NCBI RefSeq assembly: GCF_947493865.1
Contig: NZ_CANLTC010000019.1
Location: forward strand, 1-64,000
Source of the DNA: an uncultured Halomonas sp.
Lineage (GTDB): Bacteria > Pseudomonadota > Gammaproteobacteria > Pseudomonadales > Halomonadaceae
DNA length: 64,000 nt
Direction of reading: 5' to 3'
The notes under the pieces were generated by a model that was given only the letters and a program-made list of their open reading frames with translations, was not told where the DNA came from and ran no database searches. Made by a program: the position numbers and the translations under genes. This document shows, one piece after another, positions 34,189 to 46,848 of this stretch. The first letter of the stretch is position 1; each line of letters starts with the position of its first letter.

Positions 34189-34617
34189 ATGCTGAGTCTG
34201 TTTCTAGTCGCGCTGGCGAGTGCCACCCTGTTGCCGGGAGGCTCCGAGGTCTGGCTGGCCCGGCAGTGGTGTATCGCAGAACCTCCACTGCTTTTATGGC
34301 TGGTGGCGACGGCTGGCAATAGCCTGGGCAGTATGGTCAATGTGGCGCTGGGCCGCTATGCACGACGTTTTCAGCAGCGACGCTGGTTTCCGGTGTCACC
34401 CCGCAACCTGCTCCGGGCCGAGCAGTGGTATCGACGCTTCGGCGAGTGGAGCCTGTTGCTGTCCTGGGCGCCTGTCGTAGGTGATGCGCTCGTTGTGATG
34501 GCGGGTGTATTGCGTCTGGCCTGGTGGCGGGCGACACTATTGATCGTTGTTGCAAAAGGCGCTCGTTATGCGCTGTTGCTGGCATTGGCTCAGGTTTGGC
34601 TAGCGCCACTGTGCTGA
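34189..34617 (+). CDS. YqaA-family (DedA/SNARE-associated-like) membrane protein
   Basis: A 142-residue protein with about four helices, including the DedA-related pattern ATAGNSLGSMVNVALGRYARR and SWAPVVGDALVVMAGVLRLAWW. The function of YqaA proteins is not defined, though a lipid-scramblase-like role is suggested for DedA relatives. It reads toward the nuo operon but is separated from it by a promoter region. Confidence 0.82.
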   Translation: MLSLFLVALASATLLPGGSEVWLARQWCIAEPPLLLWLVATAGNSLGSMVNVALGRYARRFQQRRWFPVSPRNLLRAEQWYRRFGEWSLLLSWAPVVGDALVVMAGVLRLAWWRATLLIVVAKGARYALLLALAQVWLAPLC

Positions 34618-34635
34618 TCGAGGCAAGTAAAGCTT

Positions 34636-34664
34636 TTGGTGAATCCTTCTTGTTTCTCTATACT
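34636..34664 (+). promoter_or_regulatory. Candidate nuo operon promoter
   Basis: TTGGTG (34636-34641), a 17-bp spacer and TATACT (34659-34664), 108 bp before nuoA. A second, weaker possibility is TTGACG (34712-34717) with CATCAT (34734-34739) at 16-bp spacing. Confidence 0.5.
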
Positions 34665-34772
34665 GATGGCGGATTGATAAGCGTAGTACTGGTTGCTGCA
34701 GCGCAGCGCGATTGACGCTGCTCTGCATTCATGCATCATAGGGATAGAGCTTGATCTAGCGAGGACGTGTTC

Positions 34773-35168
34773 ATGGATCGGAACATTGCACTGGTCGCCG
34801 AGTACTGGGGCGTTGGGTTCTTTATTTTTGCCGTGCTCGCGCTTTGCTTGTTCATGCTTGGTGCTTCCATGCTGCTTGGCGGTCGTAGCCAAGGGCGCAG
34901 CAAGACCATTCCCTTCGAAGGCGGCATTCTCGGTGCCGGAAGCGCTCGCCAACCTTTCGCCATCAAGTTCTATCTGGTCGCCATGCTCTTCGTCATCTTC
35001 GACATCGAAGCGGTCTTCCTCTTTGCCTGGGCCATTTCGGTTCGCGAGGTCGGATGGACCGGTTTCATTGGCGCGTCGATATTCATCTTGATACTACTGG
35101 CAGGCCTGGTCTATGACAGTCGCGTAGGTGCTCTTGACTGGGCGCCGGCAGGGCGTGGAGGCAAATAG
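34773..35168 (+). CDS. nuoA: NADH:quinone oxidoreductase subunit A
   Basis: A 131-residue membrane subunit with three helices and the conserved loop segment [44 protein letters not shown] sequence (PFEG, FDIE motifs seen). It lies at the junction of the membrane and peripheral arms near the quinone site. ATG 34773 is preferred over an in-frame GTG at 34767. First gene of the nuo operon; 113 bp separate it from nuoB. Confidence 0.95.
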   Translation: MDRNIALVAEYWGVGFFIFAVLALCLFMLGASMLLGGRSQGRSKTIPFEGGILGAGSARQPFAIKFYLVAMLFVIFDIEAVFLFAWAISVREVGWTGFIGASIFILILLAGLVYDSRVGALDWAPAGRGGK

Positions 35169-35281
35169 CGCTGTAGTGGCAACAGTGGCAACGGCGCCGA
35201 ACAACACCCTGATTCTGTGTTTAGGGTTCATGGTTCAGGCCCGCTCATATACCCGTGCTGGATTTTCGCTGGAGGAGTCTC

Positions 35282-35962
35282 ATGGCCTATACCCTGACCC
35301 GCGCAACCGATGCAATTGCCACGGACAGTTCTCAATACCCTCTGAACGAGCGCCGTCGGGTCGAAGATCCGGTCAAGCAGCAGATTCATCGCAATGTGTT
35401 CACCGGCAAGCTCGAAGAGGTGCTGCATTCGGCGGTCAACTGGGGGCGCAAGAATTCGCTGTGGCCCTATAATTTCGGGCTTTCCTGTTGTTATGTGGAA
35501 ATGACCACGGCGTTTACCGCGCCCCACGACATCGCCCGCTTTGGCGCCGAGGTCATTCGCGCCTCACCGCGTCAGGCGGACTTCATGGTCATCGCCGGTA
35601 CCTGTTTTCTCAAGATGGCGCCAGTCATTCAGCAGCTTTACGATCAGATGCTCGAGCCCAAGTGGGTAATCTCGATGGGTTCCTGCGCCAATTCCGGTGG
35701 CATGTACGACATCTATTCCGTGGTGCAGGGCGTCGACAAGTTCCTGCCGGTGGATGTCTATATTCCAGGTTGTCCGCCGCGTCCCGAGGCGTTTCTGCAC
35801 GGCTTGCAACTGTTGCAGGATTCGATTCAGGAAGAGCGCAGGCCGCTCTCCTGGGTAGTCGGCGATCAGGGGGTCTATCGTGCCGAGATGCCCTCCCAGC
35901 GGGAAAAGCATAGAGAGCAGCGCATTCAAGCCACGGAGTTGCGTACACCGGACAGCATCTGA
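35282..35962 (+). CDS. nuoB: NADH:quinone oxidoreductase subunit B
   Basis: A 226-residue peripheral subunit holding the N2 [4Fe-4S] cluster. Ligand motifs are [20 protein letters not shown] (with Cys), [13 protein letters not shown] and [11 protein letters not shown]2 passes electrons to quinone. The start at 35282 follows GGAGGAG. The C-terminal tail is basic and rich in Gln/Glu. Confidence 0.96.
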   Translation: MAYTLTRATDAIATDSSQYPLNERRRVEDPVKQQIHRNVFTGKLEEVLHSAVNWGRKNSLWPYNFGLSCCYVEMTTAFTAPHDIARFGAEVIRASPRQADFMVIAGTCFLKMAPVIQQLYDQMLEPKWVISMGSCANSGGMYDIYSVVQGVDKFLPVDVYIPGCPPRPEAFLHGLQLLQDSIQEERRPLSWVVGDQGVYRAEMPSQREKHREQRIQATELRTPDSI

Positions 35963-36012
35963 CTCAGTGCACGTGCTCCGTTTCACTGCCAGGCAAGGAA
36001 GCATTCATCCTA

Positions 36013-37791
36013 ATGAGCGTCGCGTCACCATCATCCGACACCCTCAAGACCGGTCCTGATACCGTTGTAGAAGCGCTCAAGCAGCGCTTCGAAGAGCGGA
36101 TCGTGCTGGAGCAGGCTACTCTGACCGGCTGGCCGGTGATCTGGGTGGCCCGGGACGCGCTGACCGAGGTGCTGGCCTTCTTGCGGGACAAGTCCCAGGC
36201 CTTCGAGATGCTCTATGATCTTTCGGCCGTCGACGAGCGTCTGCGCAGTCATCGCCGGGGCCTGCCCGAAGCGGATTTCACGGTCTTCTATCATCTGATG
36301 TCGCTATCGCGTAACCGCGATGTGATCCTCAAGGTAGCGCTCCACGAGGCCGACCTGGCGCTTCCCAGTATCGTTTCGCTCTATCCCAACGCCAACTGGT
36401 ATGAGCGGGAAGTGTGGGACATGTTCGGCATCACCTTCGAGGGCCATCCGCATCTGACGCGCATCCTCATGCCGCCGACCTGGAAAGGGCATCCGCTGCG
36501 CAAGGATCATCATGCCCGGGCCACGGAATTCGATCCCTACACGCTGACCGTCGAAGGCCAGGACAGGGAGCAGCAGGCGCTCAAGTTCGACCCGGAAGCC
36601 TGGGGCATGAAGCGCAGGCACGACGACAGCGAGTTCATGTTTCTCAACCTCGGCCCCAACCACCCCTCTGCCCACGGCGCTTTTCGCCTCGTGCTCCAAC
36701 TCGATGGGGAGGAGATCATCGACTGCGTGCCGGACATCGGCTATCACCATCGCGGTGCCGAGAAGATGGCGGAGCGCCAATCCTGGCACAGCTTCATTCC
36801 CTACACTGACCGCATCGATTATACCGGCGGGGTGATGAACAACCTGCCCTACGTGCTGGCGGTGGAGAAGCTCGCAGGGATCACCGTGACGAAGCGCGCC
36901 GAGACCATTCGCGTGATGATGGCGGAAATGTTCCGCATCACCAGCCATCTGCTGTTCCTGGGCACCTATCTGCAGGATCTCGGGGCCATGACGCCGGTGT
37001 TCTTCACCTTTACTGATCGCCAGAAAGGTTACGAGGTGATCGAGGCGATCACAGGCTTTCGCATGCACCCGGCCTGGTACCGTATCGGGGGCGTGGCCCA
37101 CGACCTGCCCAAAGGCTGGGAGAAGCTGGTCAAAGGATTCCTGGACTGGATGCCCAAGCGCCTGCGGGAATACGAGCGAGCGATGATGGAAAACGCCATC
37201 GTGCGTGAGCGTACTCGTCACATTGCGGCCCATGACACGACGGAAGCCCTGGCCTGGGGTATCACCGGCCCCAATCTGCGCGCCACCGGACTCGACTTCG
37301 ATCTACGCAAGCAGCGCCCCTATTCCGGTTACGAAAACTTCGACTTCGAGATTCCACTGGGTCACAACGGCGATGCCTTCGACCGCGGCCAGGTGCGAAT
37401 CGAAGAAATGCGTCAGAGCCTGCGCATCATCCAGCAGTGTCTCGATCACATGCCGGCGGGGGATTACAAGGCGGATCATCCCTTGACCACACCGCCGCCC
37501 CGAGAGCGCATGCTGCAGCACATCGAGACATTGATTACCCACTTTTTGCAGGTTTCCTGGGGGCCGGTGCTCAAGCCCAACGAGTCGATGCAGATGATCG
37601 AGGCGACCAAGGGCATCAACAGCTACTACCTGACCAGTGACGGCAATACCATGAGCTATCGTACCCGGATTCGCACGCCAAGCTTCCCGCACCTGCAGCA
37701 CATTCCTGCGCTGATGCGGGGCGGCTTCGTCCCGGATCTGATCGCTCATCTGGGCAGTATCGATTTCGTCATGGCCGATGTGGATCGCTGA
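36013..37791 (+). CDS. nuoCD: NADH:quinone oxidoreductase fused subunit C/D
   Basis: A 592-residue fusion: an NuoC domain (about 1-190, [21 protein letters not shown]) joined to the 49-kDa NuoD domain (about 205-592, [32 protein letters not shown], and a C-terminal [11 protein letters not shown]). The fusion is the usual state in Enterobacteria and many other gammaproteobacteria. NuoD forms the quinone pocket with NuoB. Confidence 0.96.
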   Translation: MSVASPSSDTLKTGPDTVVEALKQRFEERIVLEQATLTGWPVIWVARDALTEVLAFLRDKSQAFEMLYDLSAVDERLRSHRRGLPEADFTVFYHLMSLSRNRDVILKVALHEADLALPSIVSLYPNANWYEREVWDMFGITFEGHPHLTRILMPPTWKGHPLRKDHHARATEFDPYTLTVEGQDREQQALKFDPEAWGMKRRHDDSEFMFLNLGPNHPSAHGAFRLVLQLDGEEIIDCVPDIGYHHRGAEKMAERQSWHSFIPYTDRIDYTGGVMNNLPYVLAVEKLAGITVTKRAETIRVMMAEMFRITSHLLFLGTYLQDLGAMTPVFFTFTDRQKGYEVIEAITGFRMHPAWYRIGGVAHDLPKGWEKLVKGFLDWMPKRLREYERAMMENAIVRERTRHIAAHDTTEALAWGITGPNLRATGLDFDLRKQRPYSGYENFDFEIPLGHNGDAFDRGQVRIEEMRQSLRIIQQCLDHMPAGDYKADHPLTTPPPRERMLQHIETLITHFLQVSWGPVLKPNESMQMIEATKGINSYYLTSDGNTMSYRTRIRTPSFPHLQHIPALMRGGFVPDLIAHLGSIDFVMADVDR

Positions 37792-37793
37792 AC

Positions 37794-38318
37794 ATGAACG
37801 ACAACGCTTCTCTCACCAGTCATTCCCCTATCGCCAGCGACGGCGATGGCTTCCTGCTGCATGACGAGGATCGCGCCGCCATCCTGGAGGAGCGCGATCA
37901 CTACGAGCAGCCCCAGGCGGCCTGCATCGAGGCGCTGAAGATCGTCCAGCGGCGTCATGGCTGGGTGCCGGACGGGGCGATTCCCGCCATTGCCGAGGTG
38001 CTCGGGGTAGGGCCTGCTTCCGTCGAAGGTGTGGCCACCTTTTACAGCCTGATCTTTCGCCAGCCGGTGGGGCGTCACGTCATCCTGATCTGCGACAGCA
38101 GCTCCTGCTTTCTGACCGGCTTCGACGAGCTGCGTGAGGCCATTACCGCCGAGTTGGGCATCGAGTTCGGTCAGACCACCCCGGACGGCCGCTTTACGCT
38201 ATTGCCGGTATGCTGCCTGGGGGCCTGCGATCGTGGCCCGGCCATGATGATCGGTGACGATACCTTTGGTCCCGTGCCTCCGGATGCCGTGGCCGAGCTT
38301 TTGAAGGAGTATTCATGA
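37794..38318 (+). CDS. nuoE: NADH:quinone oxidoreductase subunit E
   Basis: A 174-residue thioredoxin-fold subunit with the N1a [2Fe-2S] cluster. Ligands lie in DSSSCFLTG and [13 protein letters not shown], with the helical N-terminal part [20 protein letters not shown]. It partners with NuoF. It starts 2 nt after nuoCD and its stop overlaps nuoF (ATGA). Confidence 0.95.
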   Translation: MNDNASLTSHSPIASDGDGFLLHDEDRAAILEERDHYEQPQAACIEALKIVQRRHGWVPDGAIPAIAEVLGVGPASVEGVATFYSLIFRQPVGRHVILICDSSSCFLTGFDELREAITAELGIEFGQTTPDGRFTLLPVCCLGACDRGPAMMIGDDTFGPVPPDAVAELLKEYS

Positions 38319-39685
38319 CCTCATCTCCTGCGTCCCTTCGTTATCACAGCCAATTGCGTCAAAGCGCCGCCGAGCGCCTCGCCGAAACACACCCGCTGAC
38401 CTGGCGCCTGCGGGAAGACGGCGCGCTGATCGGCCTTGAGGAATACGTCGAGAAGGAAGGCTATGCCGCGGTCAAAAAAGTGCTTGGCAAGCAGTCGGGT
38501 CAGGACGTGATCGGCACCATGAAGGAAGCCAACGTGCGCGGGCGTGGTGGTGCGGGGTTCTCCGCCGGGGTGAAGTGGAGCCTGACCATGCAGGGCGGCG
38601 ATCTGGCTCGGGGGTATATCGTCTGCAATGCCGATGAGATGGAACCCGGTACCTTCAAGGACCGATTGCTGCTTGAGCAGCAACCCCATCTGTTGATCGA
38701 AGGCATGATTCTAGGCGGCTATGCCAACAACTCCTGCTACGGCTATATCTTCCTGCGGGGTGAATACATCGAAGCCGCCCGAGCTGTATCCAGGGCCATC
38801 GGCGAAGCGCGGGCCGCGGGCTGGCTAGGCAAGAACATCGCCGGCAGCGGCTTCGATTTCGACATCGCCCTGCATACCGGCGCAGGCCGTTACATCTGCG
38901 GTGAAGAGACGGCGCTGATCAATTCCCTGGAAGGCAAACGCGCCAATCCGCGCAACAAGCCACCGTTTCCCGGTCAGTCCGGGGCCTGGGGCAAGCCGAC
39001 GGTGGTCAACAACGTCGAGACTCTGTGCAACGTGCCGGCGGTCATGCAGCACGGCGCCAAATGGTATCAGGGGCTCTCCGGTGGCTTGAGCGACGATGGC
39101 GGCACCAAACTTTACGGTGTTTCCGGTCGGGTCAATCGTACCGGCTTGTGGGAACTGCCGATCGGTACCAGCGCAGCGGAGCTGATGGATCGCGCCGGTG
39201 GCGTGCGGGACGGCCGCGCCCTCAAGACCTGGCTGCCCGGCGGCGGCAGTACCGGTTTCCTGCTGCCGGAGCATCTCGAACTGGCGCTGGATTTCGATAC
39301 CATCGGCCAGTACGGCAGTCGCCTGGGTACCGGTCTTCTGACCGTGGTGACCGAGGATCAGAGCGTGGTTTCCCTGGTGCGTAACCTGGAGGCGTTCTTT
39401 GCCCGGGAATCCTGCGGCTGGTGCACACCTTGTCGCGACGGCCTGCCCTGGACGTTGAAGATTCTGCAATCCCTGGAGCGGGGCGAGGGCGAGCAGGGCG
39501 ATATCGAACTACTCGAGAGTCTGGCCACGGATCTCGGGCCGGGCCGAACCTTCTGTGCCCATGCCCCCGGGGCGGCAATGCCGCTTGAGTCGTCGATCAG
39601 GCATTTTCGGCATGAGTTCGAAGCGGGTATCACGCATCGTCGGCACGCCGCCCATGCGGACCCGATTCCGGTGGGTGAAGTATGA
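38315..39685 (+). CDS. nuoF: NADH:quinone oxidoreductase subunit F, NADH/FMN-binding
   Basis: A 456-residue subunit where NADH reduces FMN. Visible are [13 protein letters not shown] (NADH loop), [13 protein letters not shown] (FMN region), [16 protein letters not shown] and the N3 cluster motif [12 protein letters not shown] with a distal Cys in RTFCAHAPG. Length and motifs are canonical. Confidence 0.97.
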   Translation: MTSSPASLRYHSQLRQSAAERLAETHPLTWRLREDGALIGLEEYVEKEGYAAVKKVLGKQSGQDVIGTMKEANVRGRGGAGFSAGVKWSLTMQGGDLARGYIVCNADEMEPGTFKDRLLLEQQPHLLIEGMILGGYANNSCYGYIFLRGEYIEAARAVSRAIGEARAAGWLGKNIAGSGFDFDIALHTGAGRYICGEETALINSLEGKRANPRNKPPFPGQSGAWGKPTVVNNVETLCNVPAVMQHGAKWYQGLSGGLSDDGGTKLYGVSGRVNRTGLWELPIGTSAAELMDRAGGVRDGRALKTWLPGGGSTGFLLPEHLELALDFDTIGQYGSRLGTGLLTVVTEDQSVVSLVRNLEAFFARESCGWCTPCRDGLPWTLKILQSLERGEGEQGDIELLESLATDLGPGRTFCAHAPGAAMPLESSIRHFRHEFEAGITHRRHAAHADPIPVGEV

Positions 39686-39708
39686 AGAACAGCCTGGGAG
39701 CATTGTAG

Positions 39709-42501
39709 ATGGCAACGATTCATGTGGATGGCCAGGCGTTTGATGTCGACGGGTCGGATAATCTGCTCCAGGCCTGCCTGTCCCTGGGGTTGGACGTGCC
39801 CTATTTCTGCTGGCACCCGGCCATGGGTAGCGTCGGTGCCTGCCGGCAGTGCGCGGTCAAGCAGTACAAGGACAAGGATGACGACAAGGGCATGCTGGTG
39901 ATGTCCTGCATGACCCCGGCGACGGATGACACCTGGATCTCCATCGACGACGAGGAAGCCAAGGCGTTTCGCAAGAATGTCATCGAATGGTTGATGATCA
40001 ACCATCCCCACGATTGCCCGGTCTGCGAGGAGGGCGGCCACTGCCACCTGCAGGACATGACCGTGATGACAGGCCATGACCGTAGGCGTTATCGCTTCCG
40101 CAAGCGTACCCATCGCAATCAATATCTGGGCCCTTTCATCGGCCACGAGATGAATCGCTGCATTACCTGTTACCGCTGCGTGCGTTTCTACAACGATTAC
40201 GCCGGCGGCGAGGATCTTGGTGCCTTTGGCGCCAACGACAACATCTACTTCGGACGCTATCAGGAAGGCGTGCTGGAAAGCCCGTTTTCCGGCAATCTGA
40301 CCGAGGTGTGCCCCACCGGTGTCTTCACCGACCAGACCCATTCTGATCATTACACCCGCAAATGGGATCTGCAGTTCGCCCCGAGCATCTGCCATCAGTG
40401 TTCCGTGGGCTGCAATATCAGCCCTGGCGAGCGCTACGGCGATATTCGTCGCATCGAGAACCGCTATCACGGTGAGCTCAACCGCTATTTCCTGTGCGAT
40501 CGAGGTCGCTTCGGCTATGGCTACGTCAACCGAAAGGATCGCCCGCGGGTGCCGGAGTGGCGCAGCGACAGGGCGGATGAGAGTGTCACTCTGGAAGTGG
40601 ATGCCGCCCTGGATCGCGGGGCCGACCTCTTGCGTAGTGCCCGTCGTGTCATCGGCATCGGCTCGCCCCGGGCAAGCCTCGAGAGCAACCATCAGCTGCG
40701 CGAACTGGTGGGCGAGGAGAACTTTTCTACCGGTATCGTCGCCCAGGAACAGGCCTGCCTGGAGACTATGAACCGGCTCAATCGCGAGTCCGGATTGCCT
40801 ACGCCGACACTGCGGGATGTCGAAGAACACGATGCGGTACTGGTGCTGGGGGAAGATCTGATTCAAAGTGCCGCCCGGGTCGGGCTGGCGGTGCGTCAGG
40901 CAGTGCTCGGGCGCCGCGATGAGCTGGCCGAGAAGCGCAACATTCCGGACTGGAACGCCGAAGCCGTCAAGACCCTGGGGCAGGATGCGCGTCATCCGCT
41001 GTTCATCGCCTATCCGACCCGTACCGAGCTCGATCAGATCAGCCAATCGAGCTGGGCCCTGGCAGTAGACGATATTGCCCGGCTCGGCTTCGCGGTGGCC
41101 CACGCCATCGACGATGCTGCGCCGGCCGTCGAAAACCTCGACGAGGCACTGAGCAGTGAAGCCCAGCGCATCGCGAAAGCCCTGATGGCGGCTCAGCGTC
41201 CGCTGGTCATCAGTGGTGGCTCGCTGGGGTCGCTTGCCATTCTCGAGGCGGCAGGCAACATCGCCCGGGCCTTGGCGCGTCGCGCCAGCCGCGCCGGGCT
41301 GACGTTGATACGCCGTGAAGCCAACAGCACGGGATTGTCGCTGCTGGGTGGCCAATCCCTGGAATGGGCGCTGGAGGAGTTGACGGCAAAAAATGCCGAC
41401 GCCGTTGTGGTGCTCGAAAACGATCTCTATCAGCGCCTTCCTCAGGCCCGGGTCGATGCAGCACTGGAAAGCGCCGAGAGCGTCATCGCTCTCGACCATC
41501 AACGTACGCCTACCTGGGCACATGCCCACTTGGGGCTGCCGGCCTCGAGCTTCGCCGAGGCGGACGGTACTCTGGTCAATTTCGAAGGCCGCGCGCAGCG
41601 CTTCTTTCAGGTATTCGACCCGCGCTATATCCGTCCTGAAACCCGTATTCACGAGAGCTGGCGCTGGCTGCACACCCTGAGGGCAAGCCGTAATCGCCGC
41701 GAGTCTGCAGGCGTCGTTCTCGATGACGTGACGGAATCCTGTGCGCGGCAGCATCCGGCGCTGGCGGGCATCCTCGAAGCGTCCCGGGACGCGGACTATC
41801 GGGTGCAGGGGCTCAAGCTGGCCCGGGAGCCTCATCGCTACAGCGGACGCACCGCCATGCGCGCCAATCTCGACGTCAGCGAGCCTCGCGTTCCCCAGGA
41901 CCCGGATACGCCTTTCACCTTCTCCATGGAGGGCTACAACGGCTTCGATCGGCCGCGCAAGGAAGTGGCCTTTGCCTGGGCACCTGGCTGGAACTCCCCC
42001 CAGGCCTGGAACAAGTTCACCGACGAGGTGGGTGGCCATCTACGCGCCGGCGATCCGGGGGCATGGCTGTTGCATTCTCGGGCCGGCCACTACGATTATG
42101 CGCAAGAGATCCCCCAAGGGTTCCGCGCCCGGGACGATGAGTGGCAAGTGGTGTGTCTACCGCGCCTGTTTGGCGGTGATGAAACCTCTTCTCGCGCGGA
42201 GCCTATCGTCGAGCGTACCTCGCCGGCAATGCTGACCCTCTCCGCGGACGACGCTCAGCGTCTGAATGTGGGCGAGGGCGACGCCCTCTTGGTGGAAGCG
42301 TCGACTGGGCGACTCACCCTGCCCGTGCATCTCGATCCAGCACTACCTGCCGGCGTTCTGGGGGTGCCAATGGGGGTGAACAGCGCACTGCATGGCGGTG
42401 ACTGGGTGCGTGTATCCAAAGAGCAGCGCCATCAGGGCGATGAGAGCAGCCCTCAGCCCCAAGGCGACGCGCAATCGGATCGCCCGGGAGGTCGCCCATG
42501 A
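39709..42501 (+). CDS. nuoG: NADH:quinone oxidoreductase subunit G
   Basis: A 930-residue subunit, the largest. The N-terminal ferredoxin-like domain binds N1b ([19 protein letters not shown]), then N5 (His-type, [16 protein letters not shown]) and N4 ([10 protein letters not shown]...CPTG). It is followed by the extra N7 motif CHQCSVGCN...C typical of E. coli-type enzymes, and a molybdopterin oxidoreductase-like domain without cofactor. It ends with a polar tail and overlaps nuoH. Confidence 0.96.
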   Translation: MATIHVDGQAFDVDGSDNLLQACLSLGLDVPYFCWHPAMGSVGACRQCAVKQYKDKDDDKGMLVMSCMTPATDDTWISIDDEEAKAFRKNVIEWLMINHPHDCPVCEEGGHCHLQDMTVMTGHDRRRYRFRKRTHRNQYLGPFIGHEMNRCITCYRCVRFYNDYAGGEDLGAFGANDNIYFGRYQEGVLESPFSGNLTEVCPTGVFTDQTHSDHYTRKWDLQFAPSICHQCSVGCNISPGERYGDIRRIENRYHGELNRYFLCDRGRFGYGYVNRKDRPRVPEWRSDRADESVTLEVDAALDRGADLLRSARRVIGIGSPRASLESNHQLRELVGEENFSTGIVAQEQACLETMNRLNRESGLPTPTLRDVEEHDAVLVLGEDLIQSAARVGLAVRQAVLGRRDELAEKRNIPDWNAEAVKTLGQDARHPLFIAYPTRTELDQISQSSWALAVDDIARLGFAVAHAIDDAAPAVENLDEALSSEAQRIAKALMAAQRPLVISGGSLGSLAILEAAGNIARALARRASRAGLTLIRREANSTGLSLLGGQSLEWALEELTAKNADAVVVLENDLYQRLPQARVDAALESAESVIALDHQRTPTWAHAHLGLPASSFAEADGTLVNFEGRAQRFFQVFDPRYIRPETRIHESWRWLHTLRASRNRRESAGVVLDDVTESCARQHPALAGILEASRDADYRVQGLKLAREPHRYSGRTAMRANLDVSEPRVPQDPDTPFTFSMEGYNGFDRPRKEVAFAWAPGWNSPQAWNKFTDEVGGHLRAGDPGAWLLHSRAGHYDYAQEIPQGFRARDDEWQVVCLPRLFGGDETSSRAEPIVERTSPAMLTLSADDAQRLNVGEGDALLVEASTGRLTLPVHLDPALPAGVLGVPMGVNSALHGGDWVRVSKEQRHQGDESSPQPQGDAQSDRPGGRP

Positions 42502-43478
42502 ACTGGTTGACACCCCAGGTCCTTGCGGTCTTCGTGGCCATGGCCCAGGCACTTGCCATTCTGCTCGGCGCTGTCTTGCTAGGCGCGGCAATGACCGTGG
42601 TGGAGCGCCGTTTGCTGGGGCTGTGGCAAGACCGTTATGGGCCCAACCGGGTGGGGCCCTTCGGCTCGTTGCAGCTGATTGCCGACATGCTCAAGATCTT
42701 CTTCAAGGAGGACTGGATACCGCCCTTTGCCGACCGCACCCTGTTCCTGCTGGCGCCGGCCATCGCCATGGCGTCCTTGCTGCTGTCCTTCATCGTCATT
42801 CCGTTCACGCCAGCCTTGCATGTGGCGGATTGGAACATCGGCTTGCTGTTCTTCCTCGCCATGGGCGGCATCAACGTCTATTCAGTTCTGCTGGGCGGCT
42901 GGTCCAGCGGCAACAAGTATGCCCTGCTTGGCGCCATGCGTTCCTCGGCCCAGACGATTTCCTACGAGGTGTTCATGGGGCTGGCCTTGATGGGCGTGGT
43001 GGCCATGGCCGGCTCCTTCAACCTGCGCGAGATCGTCAACGCTCAGGAAGGACTCTGGTTCATCATTCCGCAATTTCTAGGCTTCTGTACTTTCATCATC
43101 GCCGGCTTCGCCGTAGTGCATCGTCATCCCTTCGACCAGCCGGAGGCGGAACAGGAGCTGGCGGATGGCTACCACGTGGAATATTCGAGCATGAAGTTCG
43201 GCATGTTCTTCATCGGCGAATATGTCGGCATGGTGCTGGTGTCGGCGTTGACCGTCACCCTGTTCTTCGGCGGCTGGCACGGCCCCTTGCTGCCGCCGAT
43301 CGTCTGGTTCGCGCTCAAGACCGGGTTCTTCCTGGTGCTGTTCATCCTGGTGCGGGCGTCGCTGCCACGGCCGCGCTATGACCGGGTGATGAGTTTCGGC
43401 TGGAAGGTCTGTCTGCCGTTGACACTGCTCAACCTGATGGTTACCGGTGCGGCGATTCTGCTGACGACCCCTGAATAA
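42498..43478 (+). CDS. nuoH: NADH:quinone oxidoreductase subunit H
   Basis: A 326-residue membrane subunit (about eight helices) lining the quinone chamber. Conserved segments are [31 protein letters not shown] and [23 protein letters not shown]. The ATG overlaps the nuoG stop. Confidence 0.97.
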   Translation: MNWLTPQVLAVFVAMAQALAILLGAVLLGAAMTVVERRLLGLWQDRYGPNRVGPFGSLQLIADMLKIFFKEDWIPPFADRTLFLLAPAIAMASLLLSFIVIPFTPALHVADWNIGLLFFLAMGGINVYSVLLGGWSSGNKYALLGAMRSSAQTISYEVFMGLALMGVVAMAGSFNLREIVNAQEGLWFIIPQFLGFCTFIIAGFAVVHRHPFDQPEAEQELADGYHVEYSSMKFGMFFIGEYVGMVLVSALTVTLFFGGWHGPLLPPIVWFALKTGFFLVLFILVRASLPRPRYDRVMSFGWKVCLPLTLLNLMVTGAAILLTTPE

Positions 43479-43493
43479 GCGAGGAGGACTGAC

Positions 43494-44033
43494 ATGTTCA
43501 TGTGGCTGTTCAAAGGTACCTGGTCGCAACTGCGCACCCTGGGCATGATCTTCATGCATGCCTTCCGCAAGCGGGAAACCCTCAACTACCCGGAAGAGAA
43601 GGTCTACTTGCCGCCGCGTTATCGTGGCCGCATCGTGCTGACCCGGGACCCGGACGGCGAGGAGCGCTGTGTTGCCTGCAATCTGTGCGCTGTGGCCTGT
43701 CCGGTGGCCTGCATCTCGCTGCAGAAAGGCGAGAAGGAGGATGGTCGCTGGTACCCCGAGTTCTTTCGCATCAACTTCTCCCGCTGCATTTACTGTGGCA
43801 TGTGCGAAGAGGCGTGTCCGACCTCGGCAATTCAGCTGACACCGGATTTCGAGATGGGCGAGTATCGTCGCCAAGAGCTGGTCTACGAAAAGGAAGACCT
43901 GCTCATCAGCGGCCCGGGCAAGGATCACGACTACCATTTCTACAAGGTAGCCGGTCTTGCCATCGCCGGTAAGGACAAGGGGCGAGCGCAGAACGAGGAA
44001 GAGCCGATCAACGTCACGTCGCTTCTGCCATAA
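43494..44033 (+). CDS. nuoI: NADH:quinone oxidoreductase subunit I
   Basis: A 179-residue ferredoxin-like subunit with two [4Fe-4S] clusters, N6a and N6b: [15 protein letters not shown] and [15 protein letters not shown]. It relays electrons toward N2 in NuoB. GAGGAGG precedes the start. Confidence 0.97.
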   Translation: MFMWLFKGTWSQLRTLGMIFMHAFRKRETLNYPEEKVYLPPRYRGRIVLTRDPDGEERCVACNLCAVACPVACISLQKGEKEDGRWYPEFFRINFSRCIYCGMCEEACPTSAIQLTPDFEMGEYRRQELVYEKEDLLISGPGKDHDYHFYKVAGLAIAGKDKGRAQNEEEPINVTSLLP

Positions 44034-44060
44034 GTCGGATTCACTAGCGGGAAAGCAAAA

Positions 44061-44606
44061 ATGGAAGTCGCCTTCTATCTGAGTGGTCTCGTTGCCGTAC
44101 TGGCGACGCTTGGGGTCATCACCAATACCAACCCGGTTCATGCGCTGCTGTATCTGATCGTATCGTTGATCGCCGTGGCCATCGTGTTCTTCGCCCTTGG
44201 CGCGCCTTTCGCCGGGGCCCTGGAGATCATCGTCTATGCCGGGGCGATCATGGTGCTGTTCGTCTTCGTGGTCATGATGCTCAACCTGGGGGAGTCGGTG
44301 GTGGCCCAGGAAAAAGCCTGGCTCACGCCCAAGGCCTGGCTCGGGCCATCGGTGCTGGCGGCGGTGCTGCTGCTGACGCTGATCGCCACTTTGTGGCTGG
44401 GCGACATCGGCAAGGTGATCCAGGGCGATACGCTGACCGCCAAGGAGGTGGGCACGACCCTGTTCGGGCCCTGGCTGCTCATCGTCGAGTTGGCGGCGAT
44501 GCTGTTGCTGGCGGCCCTGGTGACGGCGTCCCACGTAGGGCGAGTGTCACCCCCGGAAAAGCCGGCGATGAATCAGGAAACTGGCGCGAGAAAGGAGCAT
44601 TCATGA
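44061..44606 (+). CDS. nuoJ: NADH:quinone oxidoreductase subunit J
   Basis: A 181-residue membrane subunit with five helices. The third contains [20 protein letters not shown], including the flexible pi-bulge region involved in proton-channel gating. The stop overlaps the nuoK start (ATGA). Confidence 0.95.
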   Translation: MEVAFYLSGLVAVLATLGVITNTNPVHALLYLIVSLIAVAIVFFALGAPFAGALEIIVYAGAIMVLFVFVVMMLNLGESVVAQEKAWLTPKAWLGPSVLAAVLLLTLIATLWLGDIGKVIQGDTLTAKEVGTTLFGPWLLIVELAAMLLLAALVTASHVGRVSPPEKPAMNQETGARKEHS

Positions 44607-44911
44607 GCGGTGTACCGATGGAACACGGACTGGTGCTGGCGGCGATGCTGTTTGCGCTGGGTCTGGCAGGGCTGATGTTTCGCCGCAACATGGTGTTCAT
44701 CCTGATGAGCCTGGAAATCATGCTCAATTCCGCAGGACTGGCCTTCATCGTTGGTGGCACCGCCTGGGGTCAACCCGAAGGGCAGGCGATGTTCCTCCTG
44801 GTGATCACCCTTGCGGCGGCGGAAGCCAGCGTCGGCCTGGCCCTTCTGCTGCAGCTCAATAATCGCTTCAAGACGCTGGACACGGATGCGGCCAGCAGGA
44901 TGCGTGGATGA
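44603..44911 (+). CDS. nuoK: NADH:quinone oxidoreductase subunit K
   Basis: A 102-residue, three-helix membrane subunit starting [20 protein letters not shown]. The conserved glutamates are in [13 protein letters not shown] and [13 protein letters not shown]. It forms part of the fourth proton path. A longer upstream frame is the shadow of nuoJ; the ATGA overlap fixes the start at 44603. Confidence 0.95.
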   Translation: MSGVPMEHGLVLAAMLFALGLAGLMFRRNMVFILMSLEIMLNSAGLAFIVGGTAWGQPEGQAMFLLVITLAAAEASVGLALLLQLNNRFKTLDTDAASRMRG

Positions 44912-46776
44912 TGGAACTTTCGATGTCGTTGCTCTTACCCCTGACATTTCTGCTGCCACTGGCGGGGACGCTGATTCTGTCCCTGTCGAATGGGCGACTG
45001 GGTGAGTGCGCAAGCGCCACGGTAGGGGTCACCTCGATGGGCCTGGCCGCCATCGTGACGGTGCTGATTGCTTTGCAGTATATCGCCGAGCCTCAGGCCT
45101 ATGGTGTGACCTTGTGGCGCTGGATCAGCGTCGAGGATTTTCAGCCAAGCATCGGGCTGGCGCTGGACGGCCTCTCCTTGACGATGCTCGGCATCATTAC
45201 CGGGGTCGGTTTTCTTATCCACCTGTTCGCTGCCTGGTACATGCAGGGCGAGGAAGGCATCACGCGCTTTTACGCCTACATGAACCTGTTCGTGTTCAGC
45301 ATGGTGCTGCTGGTGTTGGGAGATAACCTGCTGCTGCTGTTCTTTGGCTGGGAAGGGGTCGGTCTGTGCAGCTATCTGCTGATCGGCTACTACTACGAGC
45401 ACTCCGCCAACGGCTGGGCCGCCTTCAAGGCCTTCATCGTCACCCGTACCGGTGATGTGTTTCTTGCCATCGGCATGTTCCTGCTGTTCTTCGAACTTGG
45501 CACCCTGGACATCGCCGAAATACTTCGGCGCGCACCCGAGGTATGGGCCGAAGGCGATCCGACGGTAGAGCTGGCGGCATTATTGATGCTGGGTGGCGCT
45601 GTGGGCAAGTCGGCGCAGTTGCCGCTGCATACCTGGCTGGCGGACGCCATGGCCGGCCCGACCCCGGTATCCGCCCTGATCCACGCGGCCACCATGGTGA
45701 CCGCCGGGGTCTATCTGATCGCGCGCATGAACGGGATCTTCCTGTTGGCGCCGGATATCCTCGAGCTGACCGGTATCATCGGTGCCCTGACGCTGTTGAT
45801 GGCCGGTTTTGCCGCCCTGGCCCAGACCGATATCAAGCGGGTGCTGGCCTATTCCACCATGAGCCAGATCGGCTACATGTTCCTGGCCCTGGGGGCCGGT
45901 GCCTTCGATGCGGCCATCTTTCATCTCATGACCCATGCCTTCTTCAAGGCGCTGCTGTTCCTGTCCGCCGGTGCGGTCATCGTCAGCTGCCATCATGAGC
46001 AGGACATGCGCCGCCTGGGTGGCTTATGGCGACAACTACCGTTGGCCTATGCCGGTTTCATCGTCGGCGGCTCGGCGCTTGCGGCGCTGCCGCTGGTCTC
46101 CGCCGGTTTCTACAGCAAGGACGAGATACTCTGGCAGCAGTTGGCCAGCGGTCATGGCGGCTTGCTGCTGGCGGGCATGGTCGGTGCCTTCTTGACCTCG
46201 CTTTATACCGTGCGCTTGATCATCCTCACCTTCCATGGCAAGCCGAAGAGCGATAATGCCCGTAATGCCGAGGCTGGGCGCGGTCTCGTACACGGCGTGC
46301 CGCTGATCGTGCTGGCGGTACTCTCGACGTTCCTCGGTGCCTGGATCGACCCGCCGCTGGAAAACTTATTGCCGGCCCCGGCGGAAGGCGAAGAGTCCTG
46401 GCATCTGGTACTCGAGCTCGTTGCGGCAGGCGTTGCGATCGCGGGTATTGCCGTGGCGGCCTGGCTATATTTGCGCCGTCGGGGCTGGCTTGCCAAGCAC
46501 ACGTCGATGGGGTGGGGGGCCTGGCTGTGGACCTTCTGGAATCACGCCTGGGGCATAGATGAGCTTTACGATCGAGTGCTGGTGAAGCCCTATCGCGGCC
46601 TGGTCAGAATCCTGCGTAGAGACGTCATCGATGGAGCCTGCAATCTGTTTGCCAAGCTAGCCTGGCTGCTGCACCAAGGGCTTTCAAGAACCCAGACCGG
46701 CAAGCTGCGCTTTTATGCCACGTCGATGGTTGCCGGCGCGACGCTGATCCTGCTGGCACTGGCTCTGATGCCTTGA
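44908..46776 (+). CDS. nuoL: NADH:quinone oxidoreductase subunit L
   Basis: A 622-residue antiporter-like subunit. Conserved are [18 protein letters not shown] (with the essential Glu), [36 protein letters not shown] sequence and the C-terminal amphipathic arm helix with anchor helix. It pumps protons at the distal end of the membrane arm. The start overlaps the nuoK stop (ATGATG). Confidence 0.96.
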   Translation: MMELSMSLLLPLTFLLPLAGTLILSLSNGRLGECASATVGVTSMGLAAIVTVLIALQYIAEPQAYGVTLWRWISVEDFQPSIGLALDGLSLTMLGIITGVGFLIHLFAAWYMQGEEGITRFYAYMNLFVFSMVLLVLGDNLLLLFFGWEGVGLCSYLLIGYYYEHSANGWAAFKAFIVTRTGDVFLAIGMFLLFFELGTLDIAEILRRAPEVWAEGDPTVELAALLMLGGAVGKSAQLPLHTWLADAMAGPTPVSALIHAATMVTAGVYLIARMNGIFLLAPDILELTGIIGALTLLMAGFAALAQTDIKRVLAYSTMSQIGYMFLALGAGAFDAAIFHLMTHAFFKALLFLSAGAVIVSCHHEQDMRRLGGLWRQLPLAYAGFIVGGSALAALPLVSAGFYSKDEILWQQLASGHGGLLLAGMVGAFLTSLYTVRLIILTFHGKPKSDNARNAEAGRGLVHGVPLIVLAVLSTFLGAWIDPPLENLLPAPAEGEESWHLVLELVAAGVAIAGIAVAAWLYLRRRGWLAKHTSMGWGAWLWTFWNHAWGIDELYDRVLVKPYRGLVRILRRDVIDGACNLFAKLAWLLHQGLSRTQTGKLRFYATSMVAGATLILLALALMP

Positions 46777-46848
46777 AGGATGAAATAGTGCGATGCGAAA
46801 TCTGCAAGGAAGTGAGTTGAGACTACACGAACAAGGGATACGACGCTT